A stretch of DNA of 64,000 bases from a bacterium (GCA_016125005.1 WGMQ01000003.1:62001-126000), one strand, 5' to 3'; shown: positions 9,081 through 18,148, numbered from the stretch's first letter. Notes: generated from the sequence alone by a model not told the origin. A program made the numbers and translations.

Positions 9081-10009
9081 TCGTTGGCCGCTATGCGCCC
9101 TCGCCAACGGGGTCGCTGCACCTCGGGAACTTGCGCACGGCGCTGGCGGCTTGGGCGTCGACTCGATCCCGCGATGGTCGTTTCCTGCTGCGGATTGAGG
9201 ACCTGGATGGCGACCGCTGTCGCCCCGAGTTGATCGACCGCCAGCTTGCCGACCTGAGGAACCTCGGCGTGGACTGGGATGCCGAGCCGATCATCCAGTC
9301 TCAGCGTACAGATGTCTATACAGCGGAGTTCGAGAAGCTGAAGCGATTCCGCCTTGTCTATCCATGCTTCTGCTCGCGGCGTGACATCGCGGAGGCCGCC
9401 TCCGCTCCCCACGGACCGGGACCCGGTGTCTATCCGGGCACATGCGCGAATCTCCCCGCCACGGAAGTAGCAGAGCGCATCGCGGCGGGACGCCAGCACT
9501 GCTGGCGCATTCGCGTGGAGGCGGCCCCCACGACCTTCTTCGATGCATTGATCGGTCCGCGCGAGATCGACCTGAAGCGCGAAGGCGGCGACTTCGTGGT
9601 TCGGCGCGCCGATGGCTGGTTCGCCTACCAGTTCGCCTGCGCCGTGGACGACGCCCTTTCCGGCGTGACCGAGGTGGTGCGCGGCGCAGACCTGCTTGAC
9701 TCCGGAGCCCGCCAAGCCTGGGTGCTGGATCGCTTGGGGCTGCCGGTACCGCGCTATCTGCACCTCCCGCTCATGCTCGGCGAGAACGGGGCGCGGCTCT
9801 CCAAGCGAGTTGGTAGCGAGGATATGGACGGCTTGACGGCGCGCGGATTCAGCCCCGATTCCGTTCGCAGCTACCTGGCTTGGACACTGGGCTTGTGCGG
9901 GACCGGCGAACGGATCACCATGAGCGAGGTGGCGTCGCGCTGGGACTGGAAGCGCGTCCCGCAGGGCGACTTTCACCACCAGGACGCGATCCTGGAGACC
10001 TTTCGTTGA
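9077..10009 (+). CDS. gluQ: Glutamyl-Q tRNA(Asp) synthetase
   Basis: Paralogue of the catalytic half of glutamyl-tRNA synthetase that attaches Glu to queuosine in tRNA(Asp). The HIGH-like motif is 'PSPTGSLHLGNLRTA' near the N-terminus, the 'RIEDLDGDRCRPE' signature follows, and the KMSKS-like motif is 'GARLSKRVGSED'. A zinc-site segment 'YPCFCSRRDI' with downstream 'GTCANL' is present. At 310 residues it lacks the anticodon-binding domain, as expected. The start ATG overlaps the previous TGA (ATGA). An exact genomic octamer lies at 9314-9321. Confidence 0.92.
   Translation: MIVGRYAPSPTGSLHLGNLRTALAAWASTRSRDGRFLLRIEDLDGDRCRPELIDRQLADLRNLGVDWDAEPIIQSQRTDVYTAEFEKLKRFRLVYPCFCSRRDIAEAASAPHGPGPGVYPGTCANLPATEVAERIAAGRQHCWRIRVEAAPTTFFDALIGPREIDLKREGGDFVVRRADGWFAYQFACAVDDALSGVTEVVRGADLLDSGARQAWVLDRLGLPVPRYLHLPLMLGENGARLSKRVGSEDMDGLTARGFSPDSVRSYLAWTLGLCGTGERITMSEVASRWDWKRVPQGDFHHQDAILETFR
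9314..9321 (+). repeat. Genomic octamer GTCTATAC (in gluQ)
   Basis: Exact copy, flanked GATGTCTATACAG; read as Val-Tyr-Thr. Confidence 0.6.
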
Positions 10010-10016
10010 GGGCGGG

Positions 10017-11153
10017 ATGATGGGCTTGTCCGACCTGTTCAGTCGCATCGCAGACGACCGGGCCGCCTCGGGTGCGATCGAGGCCGCTGCGCAGGGCGCC
10101 GCAGCCCTCGCGTCGCCTGTCTATACGGCGGGAGCCTACCTCAATCGCCTGCTGCACGATGTCGGGGCGCTTGGCCGCGAGAAGCTCCCGGCTCCTGTGG
10201 CCAGCATCGGGAACCTGACGCTCGGTGGGACTGGCAAAACGCCGTTCTGCTTGTGGCTCGCCGATTTCCTCCGACGCGAGGGCTTCCGGCCTGCCGTGCT
10301 GACACGCGGCTATGGCCGCGCCGACGAGAACCAACTCACCGTGGTCCACGACGGACGGCGCCTGCGCTCCTCCACCAAGGTGGCGGGCGACGAGCCGGTG
10401 CTCCTCGCGCGTTCCCTCGGTGACGTCCCCGTGGTGGCCTGCGCGTCCCGCGCACGTGCGGGGCGCCACGCGCTCCAGCGCCTTGGCGTCGATTCCTTGG
10501 TGCTCGACGACGGCTTCCAGCATCATCGTCTCCACCGCAACCTGGACATCGTGTTGGTGGATGCCACCCGCCCTCTTTCGCGCCTGCGGCTCTTCCCGCG
10601 TGGCACGCTCCGCGAACCGGTGTCGACGCTGCAGCGCGCCCATCTGATCGTCATTACGCGGTGGCATCAGGCGACGAATCGAAAGCGCTTCCTTCGCGAG
10701 GTCCAGCAGGCCGCACCCGGCGTGCCCATGGTGCGCTCGCACCTCAAGGTGGCTGGCGCCATCCGCCTCGCCACGCGTGAGTCGCTCCCAAGCGAGGCAC
10801 TGACGGGGCGCAGCGCCGTGCTGCTCTGCGCGGTCGGCAACCCCGCCTCGGTGCGTCGCAGCGTCGAGGAGGCGGGAATCCGCGTCGTCGCCATGAAGGC
10901 GCTGAAGGATCACGCCCGCATCACCAAGGCAACGCTCCTGCGCTATGACAGCATGAGGCTCCAGAAGGGGGCCGACTATCTGGTCGTGACGGAGAAGGAC
11001 GCCGTGAAGCTGGTGGAGCTTGGGTCGCTCCCCCCCGAGACCATCGCGCTCAAGGTTCGGCTCGAGATGCTGACCGAGGCGGAGACCGAGACAGCGGAGC
11101 GAATCATCCGCGGCCGCATGAAATCGGGTCCAACGAAAGGTCTCCTCGCCTAG
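10017..11153 (+). CDS. lpxK: Tetraacyldisaccharide 4'-kinase
   Basis: Lipid A biosynthesis kinase that phosphorylates the 4' position of the tetraacyldisaccharide at the inner membrane. The P-loop is 'IGNLTLGGTGKTPF' at about residues 63-76, followed by 'AVLTRGYGR' and the acidic/His block 'VLDDGFQHHRLHRNLDIVLVDA', both highly characteristic. 378 residues is slightly long. Two adjacent ATGs (10017, 10020) could start it. Its presence implies classical Raetz-pathway lipid A. It is the last gene of the plus-strand run, and its TAG overlaps the stop of the convergent lipoprotein gene. Confidence 0.93.
   Translation: MMGLSDLFSRIADDRAASGAIEAAAQGAAALASPVYTAGAYLNRLLHDVGALGREKLPAPVASIGNLTLGGTGKTPFCLWLADFLRREGFRPAVLTRGYGRADENQLTVVHDGRRLRSSTKVAGDEPVLLARSLGDVPVVACASRARAGRHALQRLGVDSLVLDDGFQHHRLHRNLDIVLVDATRPLSRLRLFPRGTLREPVSTLQRAHLIVITRWHQATNRKRFLREVQQAAPGVPMVRSHLKVAGAIRLATRESLPSEALTGRSAVLLCAVGNPASVRRSVEEAGIRVVAMKALKDHARITKATLLRYDSMRLQKGADYLVVTEKDAVKLVELGSLPPETIALKVRLEMLTEAETETAERIIRGRMKSGPTKGLLA
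10119..10126 (+). repeat. Genomic octamer GTCTATAC (in lpxK)
   Basis: Exact copy in context CCTGTCTATACGG; read as Val-Tyr-Thr. Confidence 0.6.
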
Positions 11154-12316
11154 CGCAGCATCGTGTCTATCCAGTCGACACCATCACCGGTCGGCTCAGG
11201 GTATAGATTGATATACGAATCGGCGATGCCGCGAATCACTGATTCGGTGTCGTTCTGGCGTTGCGACCAGGCGGTGAGAGACTCGACCGGAGCGTTCAGC
11301 GTTGCATTCGCCTCGGTCAGGGTCAGGCTTGCGATCGGCGAAGTTGCTCCATCAACAGGCAGCATCCATAGCAGGCGATTCATACTGCCGGTACCGTCGG
11401 CCCCCTGTAACTCCACCGTGTGGGTGACCAGCAACACGCCATCCACATGGGTCGTCTCCATGCGAAAGACTCCCTTTTCATCCGTGAGACTCACGGCCCG
11501 GGCACGGCTGTTGTCGCGCGCACGGAGGACCAGCGCCTCCGCCTCTGAAAGCTGACGAGCGGCCTGACGCAGCTCCAGAAAAGTATCCACGAATGCGGCG
11601 CGCTTGGCGGGTACGTCCAACTCGTTAATGAGCGAATCGATGCGTGTGATGAGGACGCGATGATCGTTCGCCTTCTCGGTCAGCTCGGCCACAATGGCGC
11701 TCGCCTCGTCGGCGATCTCCTGCTGTTTCGCGGAGCGCGCATCGATCAGCGCAAGCGAGTTTTCCTTCTGCCCCGCCAGTGCTGAGAGGGTGAACTCGGC
11801 CCCGGTGATCGGGTCTCTGACCGGCATCTTCGCGGGACCCAGTCGCACAAAGTCCTTCCGCACCTGCTCGTAGTAGGCCAGTGTCCGCTGCGCGACCGCC
11901 AGCTTCTCAGCCTGCGGTTGCGCCAACTCCGCCAGTTCCTTCACTTCCGCCTCAAGGCGCTCCTGCTCCGCACGCTGAGAGCGCACCAGCGCCATCTGCT
12001 CCCGGATTTCCCGCAGCAGCTGCTTCCGGTCACGAATCCTCTCGCTCAGTTGCAGCATCGACTGCACCAGCGGAAATACCCGCTGCCGCAGGTCCGCGTC
12101 GTGCAATTCCACCGAGACCACGCGGCCCGGACCTGGCTCGGCTCCGAGCACTACCTGTCCCGTGACGATCAACTCGACCGGTGTGGGCGCCGGCGTTGGT
12201 GTGATGGTCGGCTCTTCCTTTTCCGATGGCGGCGGAGGCTCCCCCGAGCCTCCGCAACCCAACGACAGAACCAGGACCGACAGGAGCGAGAGCCCTGTCG
12301 CGGTGAATCGTCTCAT
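11150..12316 (-). CDS. Coiled-coil lipoprotein of unknown function
   Basis: The ATG at 12316, preceded by a GGGAGGG element, gives 'MRRFTATGLSLLSVLVLSLGC', a lipoprotein signal. A proline-rich linker follows ('TPTPAPTP'), then a strand-rich segment, then long charged helices. Those helices are about residues 90-260, rich in Glu/Gln/Arg/Leu heptads, and probably form a coiled coil. The last part looks like a carboxypeptidase-regulatory-like beta domain ('TDEKGVFRMETTHVDGVLLV'). No enzyme motif is visible. It lies 20 bp downstream of the epimerase gene and is probably cotranscribed with it. Confidence 0.7.
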   Translation of the reverse strand: MRRFTATGLSLLSVLVLSLGCGGSGEPPPPSEKEEPTITPTPAPTPVELIVTGQVVLGAEPGPGRVVSVELHDADLRQRVFPLVQSMLQLSERIRDRKQLLREIREQMALVRSQRAEQERLEAEVKELAELAQPQAEKLAVAQRTLAYYEQVRKDFVRLGPAKMPVRDPITGAEFTLSALAGQKENSLALIDARSAKQQEIADEASAIVAELTEKANDHRVLITRIDSLINELDVPAKRAAFVDTFLELRQAARQLSEAEALVLRARDNSRARAVSLTDEKGVFRMETTHVDGVLLVTHTVELQGADGTGSMNRLLWMLPVDGATSPIASLTLTEANATLNAPVESLTAWSQRQNDTESVIRGIADSYINLYPEPTGDGVDWIDTMLR

Positions 12317-12336
12317 GATTCCCTCCCTCTGGCCGT

Positions 12337-13566
12337 TTACTGGCCCTTGGACGCAGTCTTCTGCGCCCACAGCTTTTCTTCCACGCGACCGAGCGCCTGC
12401 TCAACAAGGAAAAGCGACCGCGGCACGTGGAAGCAACCCTTGTACGGCCCGCCCTTGAAGCGCTGCGACACATCGCCGCGGCGGTCCAGGTAGCCGAACC
12501 ACTCGCCAAAGCGCGGGTCCTTGAAGTGATCGAACGAGTAGTCCGTCACCTCGTCGAAGTGGCGAATCCAGCGCTCGTCGCCGGTCGATTCGTAGGCCAT
12601 AATGAAGGCCACCATCGACTCGCAGTGCGGCCACCAGAGCTTCATCGGCCATTCAAGCTGGAGCGGCGACCGCCCCGTGCGATCCAGGAAGTAGTAGATG
12701 CCGCCGTACTCGTTGTCCCAGCCGTAGTTGTAGGACCAATCGATCATCTTGAGGGCCGTCGCCGCCAGCTCCGAGAGCCCGTTGCGCTCCGCGTAGGCGA
12801 GGAGGAACCAGCCCGCCTCGATGGCGTGGCCCGGATTCACGAGACGCCCCTCCGGCGAATCGATGAGTTCGCCGTTCACACCGACCGTCTCCAGCACCAA
12901 GCCCAGTTCCGGGCGGATGTGCAGGTCGATGCGCTTCACGCACCACTTCTCCACATCAGCCCAGGCCTGCTCGCCCGGGTCGCGCAACTCCTCCACCAGA
13001 TTCAGGAGGATCATCGGCACGGCCAACTCGCTGACCGGCTTTCCACCCTTATAGACGGCACGCCCCAGCAGCGACGGATCCTTGGCGTACTCGAGCACCG
13101 ACTCGAAGAGGGTGCGCGCTTCCTTGCGCGCCGTCTTGTCGCCGGTGGCGCGCGCGTACTCCGCCATCGCCATCACGTAGAAGCACTCGCTGAACATCTT
13201 GCGCTGCATGAAGTGCGGCTTCCCCTCGCGCGTGAGGGAGAAGAACACGCGGTTATCCTTCGTGCGGGCGTTCTTGCGGAGGAACTTCGCCCCGAGCTGC
13301 GCTGCCTGAAGGTAGGTCGAATCCGACTTCCCGGCCGCCACCGTGTTGTGGATCTTCGACATCATCCACACCTGGCGCCCCTGGAGCCAGATGTGCTTCT
13401 TGGTGTCGTAGACGGAACCATCACGATCAAGACAGTTGAAGTAACCGCCGTGTTCGTGATCGAGCGAGTTTTCGAGCCAGAACGGCAGGACGTTATCGTA
13501 GAGCTCGGTGCGGAACTTGGCCCGCAGGGCCCGAACTCGTTCAAGGCTAAGCGATGGCGTGGACAT
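12337..13566 (-). CDS. N-acylglucosamine 2-epimerase family protein
   Basis: (alpha/alpha)6-barrel epimerase of the AGE / cellobiose 2-epimerase family, acting on the reducing-end sugar C2. Characteristic segments are 'HGGYFNCLDRDG' and 'HIWLQGRQVWMMSKI' near the N-terminus. The catalytic-His loop 'NPGHAIEAGWFLL' lies at about residue 240, and 'LWWPHCESMVAFIMAY' towards the C-terminus. 409 residues is standard. No signal peptide is seen, so it is cytoplasmic. The exact substrate (GlcNAc, mannose, cellobiose) cannot be decided. The lipoprotein gene follows by 20 bp; the DoxX-like gene is 81 bp upstream. Confidence 0.85.
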   Translation of the reverse strand: MSTPSLSLERVRALRAKFRTELYDNVLPFWLENSLDHEHGGYFNCLDRDGSVYDTKKHIWLQGRQVWMMSKIHNTVAAGKSDSTYLQAAQLGAKFLRKNARTKDNRVFFSLTREGKPHFMQRKMFSECFYVMAMAEYARATGDKTARKEARTLFESVLEYAKDPSLLGRAVYKGGKPVSELAVPMILLNLVEELRDPGEQAWADVEKWCVKRIDLHIRPELGLVLETVGVNGELIDSPEGRLVNPGHAIEAGWFLLAYAERNGLSELAATALKMIDWSYNYGWDNEYGGIYYFLDRTGRSPLQLEWPMKLWWPHCESMVAFIMAYESTGDERWIRHFDEVTDYSFDHFKDPRFGEWFGYLDRRGDVSQRFKGGPYKGCFHVPRSLFLVEQALGRVEEKLWAQKTASKGQ

Positions 13567-13647
13567 GCTGGAGTGTCTCCGGGAAAGGGAAGTCAGGCCC
13601 CCGGATAACAGCCGCCAGGACCCATCGTGGGCGAGGGGAAAACAGAA

Positions 13648-14109
13648 CTACGTGCGCTGGACAAGCGCCCTGCCGCGCTTGATCCACAAGAGCAGCTCGA
13701 GCCGGTGGAAGTAGATGACTCCCGCGCTGGCCAGCGCGACGACCATCGCCATCACGAACAGGGTCCCGCCATCGTCCTTCACCACGATCCCGAGCACCGT
13801 CAGATGGCTCATGATCGCACCCATAATAACGCCAAGCGAAAGCCCGGCGCCAAACAGGCGCGTCGCGGGGACGAGGATAAGGATCGACGCGATCAGTTCC
13901 GCCACGCCTGAGCCGATTCGACCCCAGGGTTCGGCACCGAGCTTCGTGAAGATATACACACTCTCCTCCGCGCCCGTGAACTTGAAGAAAAGCGTCTGCA
14001 CAAGAATCACCGCAACGATGATCGAAAGCGCCCAGCTGGCAGCGCGCTGCTTGCCGCAGAGTCCCTTGTGGTGCATCGGACACGCTTCGGCGATGTGTTG
14101 AGTTGTCAT
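13648..14109 (-). CDS. DoxX-like integral membrane protein
   Basis: The chosen ATG at 14109 has AAAGGA about 14 bp upstream (a second ATG at 14118 is closer to it). After a His/Cys-bearing N-terminus (TTQHIAEACPMHHKGLCGK) four hydrophobic segments follow: 'AASWALSIIVAVILVQTLFF', 'GRIGSGVAELIASILILVPA', 'GAGLSLGVIMGAIMSHLTVLG' and 'LFVMAMVVALASAGVIYF'. The phrase 'LFFKFTGAEESVYIFTKLGAEPWGR' between helices 1 and 2 fits DoxX-family proteins. The Cys and His residues before helix 1 could bind a metal but may be chance. Function is unknown. Confidence 0.72.
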   Translation of the reverse strand: MTTQHIAEACPMHHKGLCGKQRAASWALSIIVAVILVQTLFFKFTGAEESVYIFTKLGAEPWGRIGSGVAELIASILILVPATRLFGAGLSLGVIMGAIMSHLTVLGIVVKDDGGTLFVMAMVVALASAGVIYFHRLELLLWIKRGRALVQRT

Positions 14110-14200
14110 GAATGTCATCCTTTCGACGTCAGCGAAAGAACGATTCGCGCCGGACGGAAGATCCGGCGTAAAGAATTGCCTCAACTCGAAAAGCGGTTGG

Positions 14201-15160
14201 TCAGACCTGGCGAACGAGGACCCCGTCGCACAGCCGCCGTAGGATCGCCAGCGCCTCATTGTCGCCGAACTGATCCAGAATCTCGGTGGCGTTGCGCGAG
14301 TACTCCGCAGCGCGCTCGAGCGAGTAGTCGATCCCGTTATAGCGCTTCACGAGGGCGTGGACCGTCTCGAAATCACGACCGTTGTTGAGCGTGTGAACGA
14401 GCTTCTCGTGATCTGCCGGCGAGGCCTGCTCAAGCGTGTAGAGAAGGGGAAGGGTCTGCTTTCCTTCCTGGAGGTCCGCACCCACGCGCTTCCCCCAGGC
14501 GTCGCCCTGCGCCTCGTAGTCGAGCGCGTCGTCCGTGATCTGGAAGGCCATGCCGAACTGGAGCCCAAAGTCGAACATCTTGCGCACCGCATCAGGCGGG
14601 GCGTCTGCGGTCAGCGCACCGAGGCCCGCACACGCGCTGAACAGATACGCTGTCTTGGAACGGATGATCGAGAGATAGTCCTCAACCTTCAGCCACTGAC
14701 CGCGCTTTTCGATTTGATACATCTCGCCTTCGGTCATCTGGCGCGTGGTCCGCGTCAGCACCTGCACGATCTCCGGGCGCAGCACCGCGAGGGCGAAGTC
14801 GAAGGAGGTGGCATACAAATAGTCGGCGAAGAGAATCGCCACATCGTCGCCCCAGCGCGCGTTCACCGTGGCGCGCCCGCGCCGCAGCGAGGCGTGATCG
14901 ATCACGTCGTCGTGCAGGAGGGTCGCCACGTGGAAGAGTTCCAGCGAGGCACCGAGCCGCGCATGGTGCCCTTCGACGCCGTCATAGCCGAACGCCCGCG
15001 CGGACAGGCAAACGAAGGCCGGACGCAGCATCTTGCCTCGCAGCGAGCGAACATAGCTCGCCACTTCGCCCATGAGCTGACCCTCCGGGCCGAAAGCATC
15101 ATCCAGATGCTGCCGGACCAGTTCGAGTTCCTGATTCAAGTAGCCCTGGAATTGGTCCAC
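14201..15160 (-). CDS. Polyprenyl diphosphate synthase
   Basis: Trans-prenyltransferase making the long isoprenoid diphosphate tail (quinone or carrier lipid). The first aspartate-rich motif is 'LLHDDVIDHASLRRG' and the second is 'QITDDALDYEAQGDAWGK'; both are intact, so it should be active. The GTG at 15160, preceded by GGAGG at a good distance, is preferred over a TTG six codons upstream. About 319 residues is the usual size for octaprenyl or related synthases; chain length cannot be stated. A perfect CRP-type palindrome lies about 75-92 bp upstream. Confidence 0.9.
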   Translation of the reverse strand: MDQFQGYLNQELELVRQHLDDAFGPEGQLMGEVASYVRSLRGKMLRPAFVCLSARAFGYDGVEGHHARLGASLELFHVATLLHDDVIDHASLRRGRATVNARWGDDVAILFADYLYATSFDFALAVLRPEIVQVLTRTTRQMTEGEMYQIEKRGQWLKVEDYLSIIRSKTAYLFSACAGLGALTADAPPDAVRKMFDFGLQFGMAFQITDDALDYEAQGDAWGKRVGADLQEGKQTLPLLYTLEQASPADHEKLVHTLNNGRDFETVHALVKRYNGIDYSLERAAEYSRNATEILDQFGDNEALAILRRLCDGVLVRQV

Positions 15161-15234
15161 GGCGCGGCGCCTCCACAAGCGTTCACAAGTGCGGTCAAGC
15201 TGATGCGAAGCAACGATTCAAGACAACGGGGAAA

Positions 15235-15252
15235 TTGTGATTTCTTTCACAA
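15235..15252. promoter_or_regulatory. CRP/FNR-family operator-like palindrome
   Basis: TTGTGA-TTTCTT-TCACAA is a perfect inverted repeat. It contains TGTGA-N6-TCACA (15236-15251), the exact consensus of CRP-type regulators. It sits between the end of rbfA and the polyprenyl synthase start and would regulate the latter. Whether this organism's regulator has the same specificity is unknown. Confidence 0.55.
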
Positions 15253-15313
15253 ACTCCCGGAATGACCCGGTCGCATCCGACCTACGACCCCGGAAGAGCG
15301 ATTGTTCTGCCAA

Positions 15314-15694
15314 TCATTCAGCAGGCGGGTCGTCCTTCAACTCGCCCTTGGCCTTCAGTTCACGCAGCACCGAGTCGATCTTCTGATAATGACGCGCCGA
15401 CGCGTCGTAGCGGAAGTGAATCTCCGGCGTGTGACGCAGATTCACGTCCATGGCCAGGTGATGGCGGATGAAGCCCTTCGAGCGATCAATCACCTCGAAA
15501 GTCTTCTCAACCGCGTCGTCGTCGTCCGGCAACTGGCTGAAATAGATCGTCGCATTGCGCGAGTCCTTCGAAAGCTCGACCCGGGTGATGGTCAATAGAC
15601 TGGGCAATCCGGGATCCTTCATCTCCATGAGGAACAGGGAGCTGAGCGATTCCTTGATCGCCTCTTCAATGCGCTCGTTACGGCTGTGAAGCAT
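15314..15694 (-). CDS. rbfA: Ribosome-binding factor A
   Basis: 30S maturation factor of the KH-like RbfA family. The ATG at 15694 is chosen so that the protein starts 'MLHSRNERIEEAIKESLSSL', the family's first helix. The core 'LLTITRVELSKDSRNATIYFSQL' and 'RHHLAMDVNLRHTPEIHFRYDAS' are diagnostic. 126 residues is typical. It follows the helicase gene by 41 bp on the same strand; the usual nusA-infB-truB neighbours are absent. Confidence 0.9.
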   Translation of the reverse strand: MLHSRNERIEEAIKESLSSLFLMEMKDPGLPSLLTITRVELSKDSRNATIYFSQLPDDDDAVEKTFEVIDRSKGFIRHHLAMDVNLRHTPEIHFRYDASARHYQKIDSVLRELKAKGELKDDPPAE

Positions 15695-15735
15695 GGACTG
15701 GTGTGCGCCTCCTACGGCTAAAGGCCAACTGTAAC

Positions 15736-18039
15736 TCAGAGGCAGATGGTCCACGCAACGGAATTGGCATCCTCGAGCGCCTCCGCATCCCGAAGGACTA
15801 GTTCCTCTGGGGCCGGAGCGTCCTCAATCCGCACCTCGTCCGGCTCCAGCAGCAGCCTGATACCCCACGACGCAAGGGTCTCGATCAGGCGGTCCTCCTT
15901 GGAATCAGAGGCCTCCAGCAACTTCTTCTCGAGCTTCGTTCGGTGGTAGCTCACCTGCTGGCGCTCCACCACCCCACCCCGCCACACGTACTTCTCCAGT
16001 CGCTCATAGGGAATACCCTGTCCTGCCTGTCGCGCCAGAAGCTCCAGCAGTCGGAACTGGAGGGGTGTCAGCTGCACCTCATGCCCATCGAACTGCACCG
16101 TCCCTGCCATGCCCGACCGGATCACGAGGCGCACGCTTGCCCCCAAGCGGGAATGAATCGGAACCACCTCGGCGCGACCGGGGAGACTCCCCCGACCCGT
16201 GGGCGGTGCCGGGTCTCCTCCCAGATCCTTCGCCAAACGATGAAGCTGCGCCGTGAGGAACGCCCCCTGGTCCAGAAACTCCTCGATCAGACCGGCTGGC
16301 ATGAGGAAATCGGTCTCCATATCGACAAGCATAGAATCTTGACATGCCTTCGCCATCAACAGAGCACCCTTGGCCGCCTGATGGATGCGCCGGGGCAATG
16401 ACTGGGGAGACGCGATAAACTCCAGGAAGTAGGAGGAAAGCGGATCGCGACACGAGCGAAGCTGCTCCGATAGCTCGACAATCCATCGCCCGGAATTACG
16501 CTCGTCGAGAGACAGGGAGATGGACTCAACCACGCGACTGCCCCCGATTGCCAGAAACAGGTTGGCCAAGTGCGAACCGCCGTCAGGAAAGCGCCGCAAC
16601 GTTGTGCGCCAGCCAGCAGCGGCGTCGGGATCAAGACCACCGGTGGCAATCAGCCGCCCAACAACCGTCAAGCACCCAAATTTGTCAACCAATCCTAGAC
16701 GAGTGACGCGCGCCGACAACTCCTCTGCCGATCCACCGGGCAGTTGGAACGCCACGATCCGCTCCACGGCCTGGGCCAAATCCCACCCCGCCGCCATCAG
16801 GAAGCAAACCAACGAAACGGGACAGGCGCGGGGAGCCCGCGTCCGCAACCCCGCCTCCCCGCCGCTCCGCGACACAATCCACGCGACACCCGGACCCGCC
16901 CCCGGGCGACCGGCACGGCCCAGACAGTTCTCTCGCTTTACGGGATCGTCCTCCGGGCCTGGCACATACAGCACGGTCCGCGCGGACACGTTGATCCCCT
17001 CCGCCAGGGTCGTCGTGCAGCAGCAGACCGAGAGCCGTCCCTCGCGCAGCAACCGCTCCACGGCGCGACGCTCGGCGCGGGTCTGCTCGGCGGTGTGGAG
17101 CCCCACTCCCCGACTCAACATCGCCCCCACGGGACCAGCTGCGACGGCCTCGTCCAGCACTACGTCCACCTGCTCCCGGGAACGATCCGCTAGGGCATGC
17201 GCGGCCGCGATCGCCTCGCGCCGCGTCGGCATGAAGAGGAGCACCGGCTTTTCCGCTCTCTGTACGAGGTCGAAGATCACGTCGGAGGGCTCTTCCTCCG
17301 CACCCAACCTGCTTTCCAAGGGGTGTGAATGACGTTCGCCGTCGGCGTCACACCACTCCATCTCGCCCTTGTCCAGCCGGATGGTGCCCAGTTGCAGCCC
17401 CACGACCCGCTCTTCCGACACTGCGGCAGTGAGGCCCGTCGCCGCCTCGAGTTCCGTGCGGCGCGCGAGGGAGGCCGAAAGCGCGACCAATTGGGGACGG
17501 GGCTCGGCCGAGCGCAGCACCTCCAGCGTCAGGCGCGCCGCGGGACCGCGATCAGGATCGAGCAGCAGTTGCACTTCATCCGCCACGACTAATCCGACGC
17601 GACCGAGAAATCCCGGCAGGTTCAGCAACAGCGACTGCGCTTTCTCGTAGACGGTCACCAGCACGTCGATGTGACCTTGCCGCAGCGCGTCGTCGTCGCC
17701 ACGGTCATCGCGCGTGGCAACCGCGACACGATAGCCGATCGGGCCAAGCAACCGCGCCAGTGCGTCGCCCCTCTCCCGGGCAAGGGCGCGCGTGCTGACC
17801 AGATGGAGGACGAAGCGCCCCTCCGCCAGCGCGGGAATCATCGCCCCGTTGGCAATGGTGGTCTTTCCCGATCCGGTCGGCGCCAGGCAAAGCAGGTCGC
17901 TGCCGGTCAGGACTCCGCTCTCCCCCAGCATGGCTTCCTGCCATGGGAAAAGGGATGCGGGAATCAGATGTGCTGCGAGTTGGCGCATCGTTTGATGATG
18001 GGTTGGTGCGCTGTTGAGTGAATCGAAAAGCGTGCTCAT
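15736..18039 (-). CDS. Ski2-like DExH helicase fused to OmpR-type winged helix
   Basis: 767 residues, starting at an ATG with GGAGG upstream. The N-terminal half is a superfamily 2 helicase. Motif Q-like 'SLFPWQEAML' is followed by Walker A 'LAPTGSGKT', motif II as 'VVADEVQLL' (DEVQ rather than DEVH), motif III 'ALSASLA', 'CTTTLAEGINV' and motif VI 'ENCLGRAGRPG'. This order fits the Ski2/Hel308 group. The C-terminal 110 residues are a PhoB/OmpR DNA-binding winged helix: 'VQLTPLQFRLLELLARQAG' followed by 'ERLEKYVWRGGVVERQQVSYHRTKLEKKL'. That combination is unusual. No receiver domain is present. It may load on specific DNA for repair or act in transcription-coupled processes; both are guesses. 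Confidence 0.85.
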   Translation of the reverse strand: MSTLFDSLNSAPTHHQTMRQLAAHLIPASLFPWQEAMLGESGVLTGSDLLCLAPTGSGKTTIANGAMIPALAEGRFVLHLVSTRALARERGDALARLLGPIGYRVAVATRDDRGDDDALRQGHIDVLVTVYEKAQSLLLNLPGFLGRVGLVVADEVQLLLDPDRGPAARLTLEVLRSAEPRPQLVALSASLARRTELEAATGLTAAVSEERVVGLQLGTIRLDKGEMEWCDADGERHSHPLESRLGAEEEPSDVIFDLVQRAEKPVLLFMPTRREAIAAAHALADRSREQVDVVLDEAVAAGPVGAMLSRGVGLHTAEQTRAERRAVERLLREGRLSVCCCTTTLAEGINVSARTVLYVPGPEDDPVKRENCLGRAGRPGAGPGVAWIVSRSGGEAGLRTRAPRACPVSLVCFLMAAGWDLAQAVERIVAFQLPGGSAEELSARVTRLGLVDKFGCLTVVGRLIATGGLDPDAAAGWRTTLRRFPDGGSHLANLFLAIGGSRVVESISLSLDERNSGRWIVELSEQLRSCRDPLSSYFLEFIASPQSLPRRIHQAAKGALLMAKACQDSMLVDMETDFLMPAGLIEEFLDQGAFLTAQLHRLAKDLGGDPAPPTGRGSLPGRAEVVPIHSRLGASVRLVIRSGMAGTVQFDGHEVQLTPLQFRLLELLARQAGQGIPYERLEKYVWRGGVVERQQVSYHRTKLEKKLLEASDSKEDRLIETLASWGIRLLLEPDEVRIEDAPAPEELVLRDAEALEDANSVAWTICL

Positions 18040-18148
18040 GGCGTGTGTGCCTCCTGCGAGTGAGGTGGAGGCAAGGTGAACAAAAAGCGAATCCACGGCA
18101 AGACCTTTCTTCGCCTAATATTCGCCCATTGAAAGTGAAGGAGTTAGC

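Noticed and set aside
8837-10048. 403-codon minus-strand frame opposite gluQ
   Set aside because: Shadow of gluQ, whose aminoacyl-tRNA synthetase motifs are intact.
12427-13608. 393-codon plus-strand frame opposite the epimerase gene
   Set aside because: Composition is that of an antisense frame (Arg/Val/Glu/His rich, no family motif), while the minus strand encodes a clear AGE-family enzyme.
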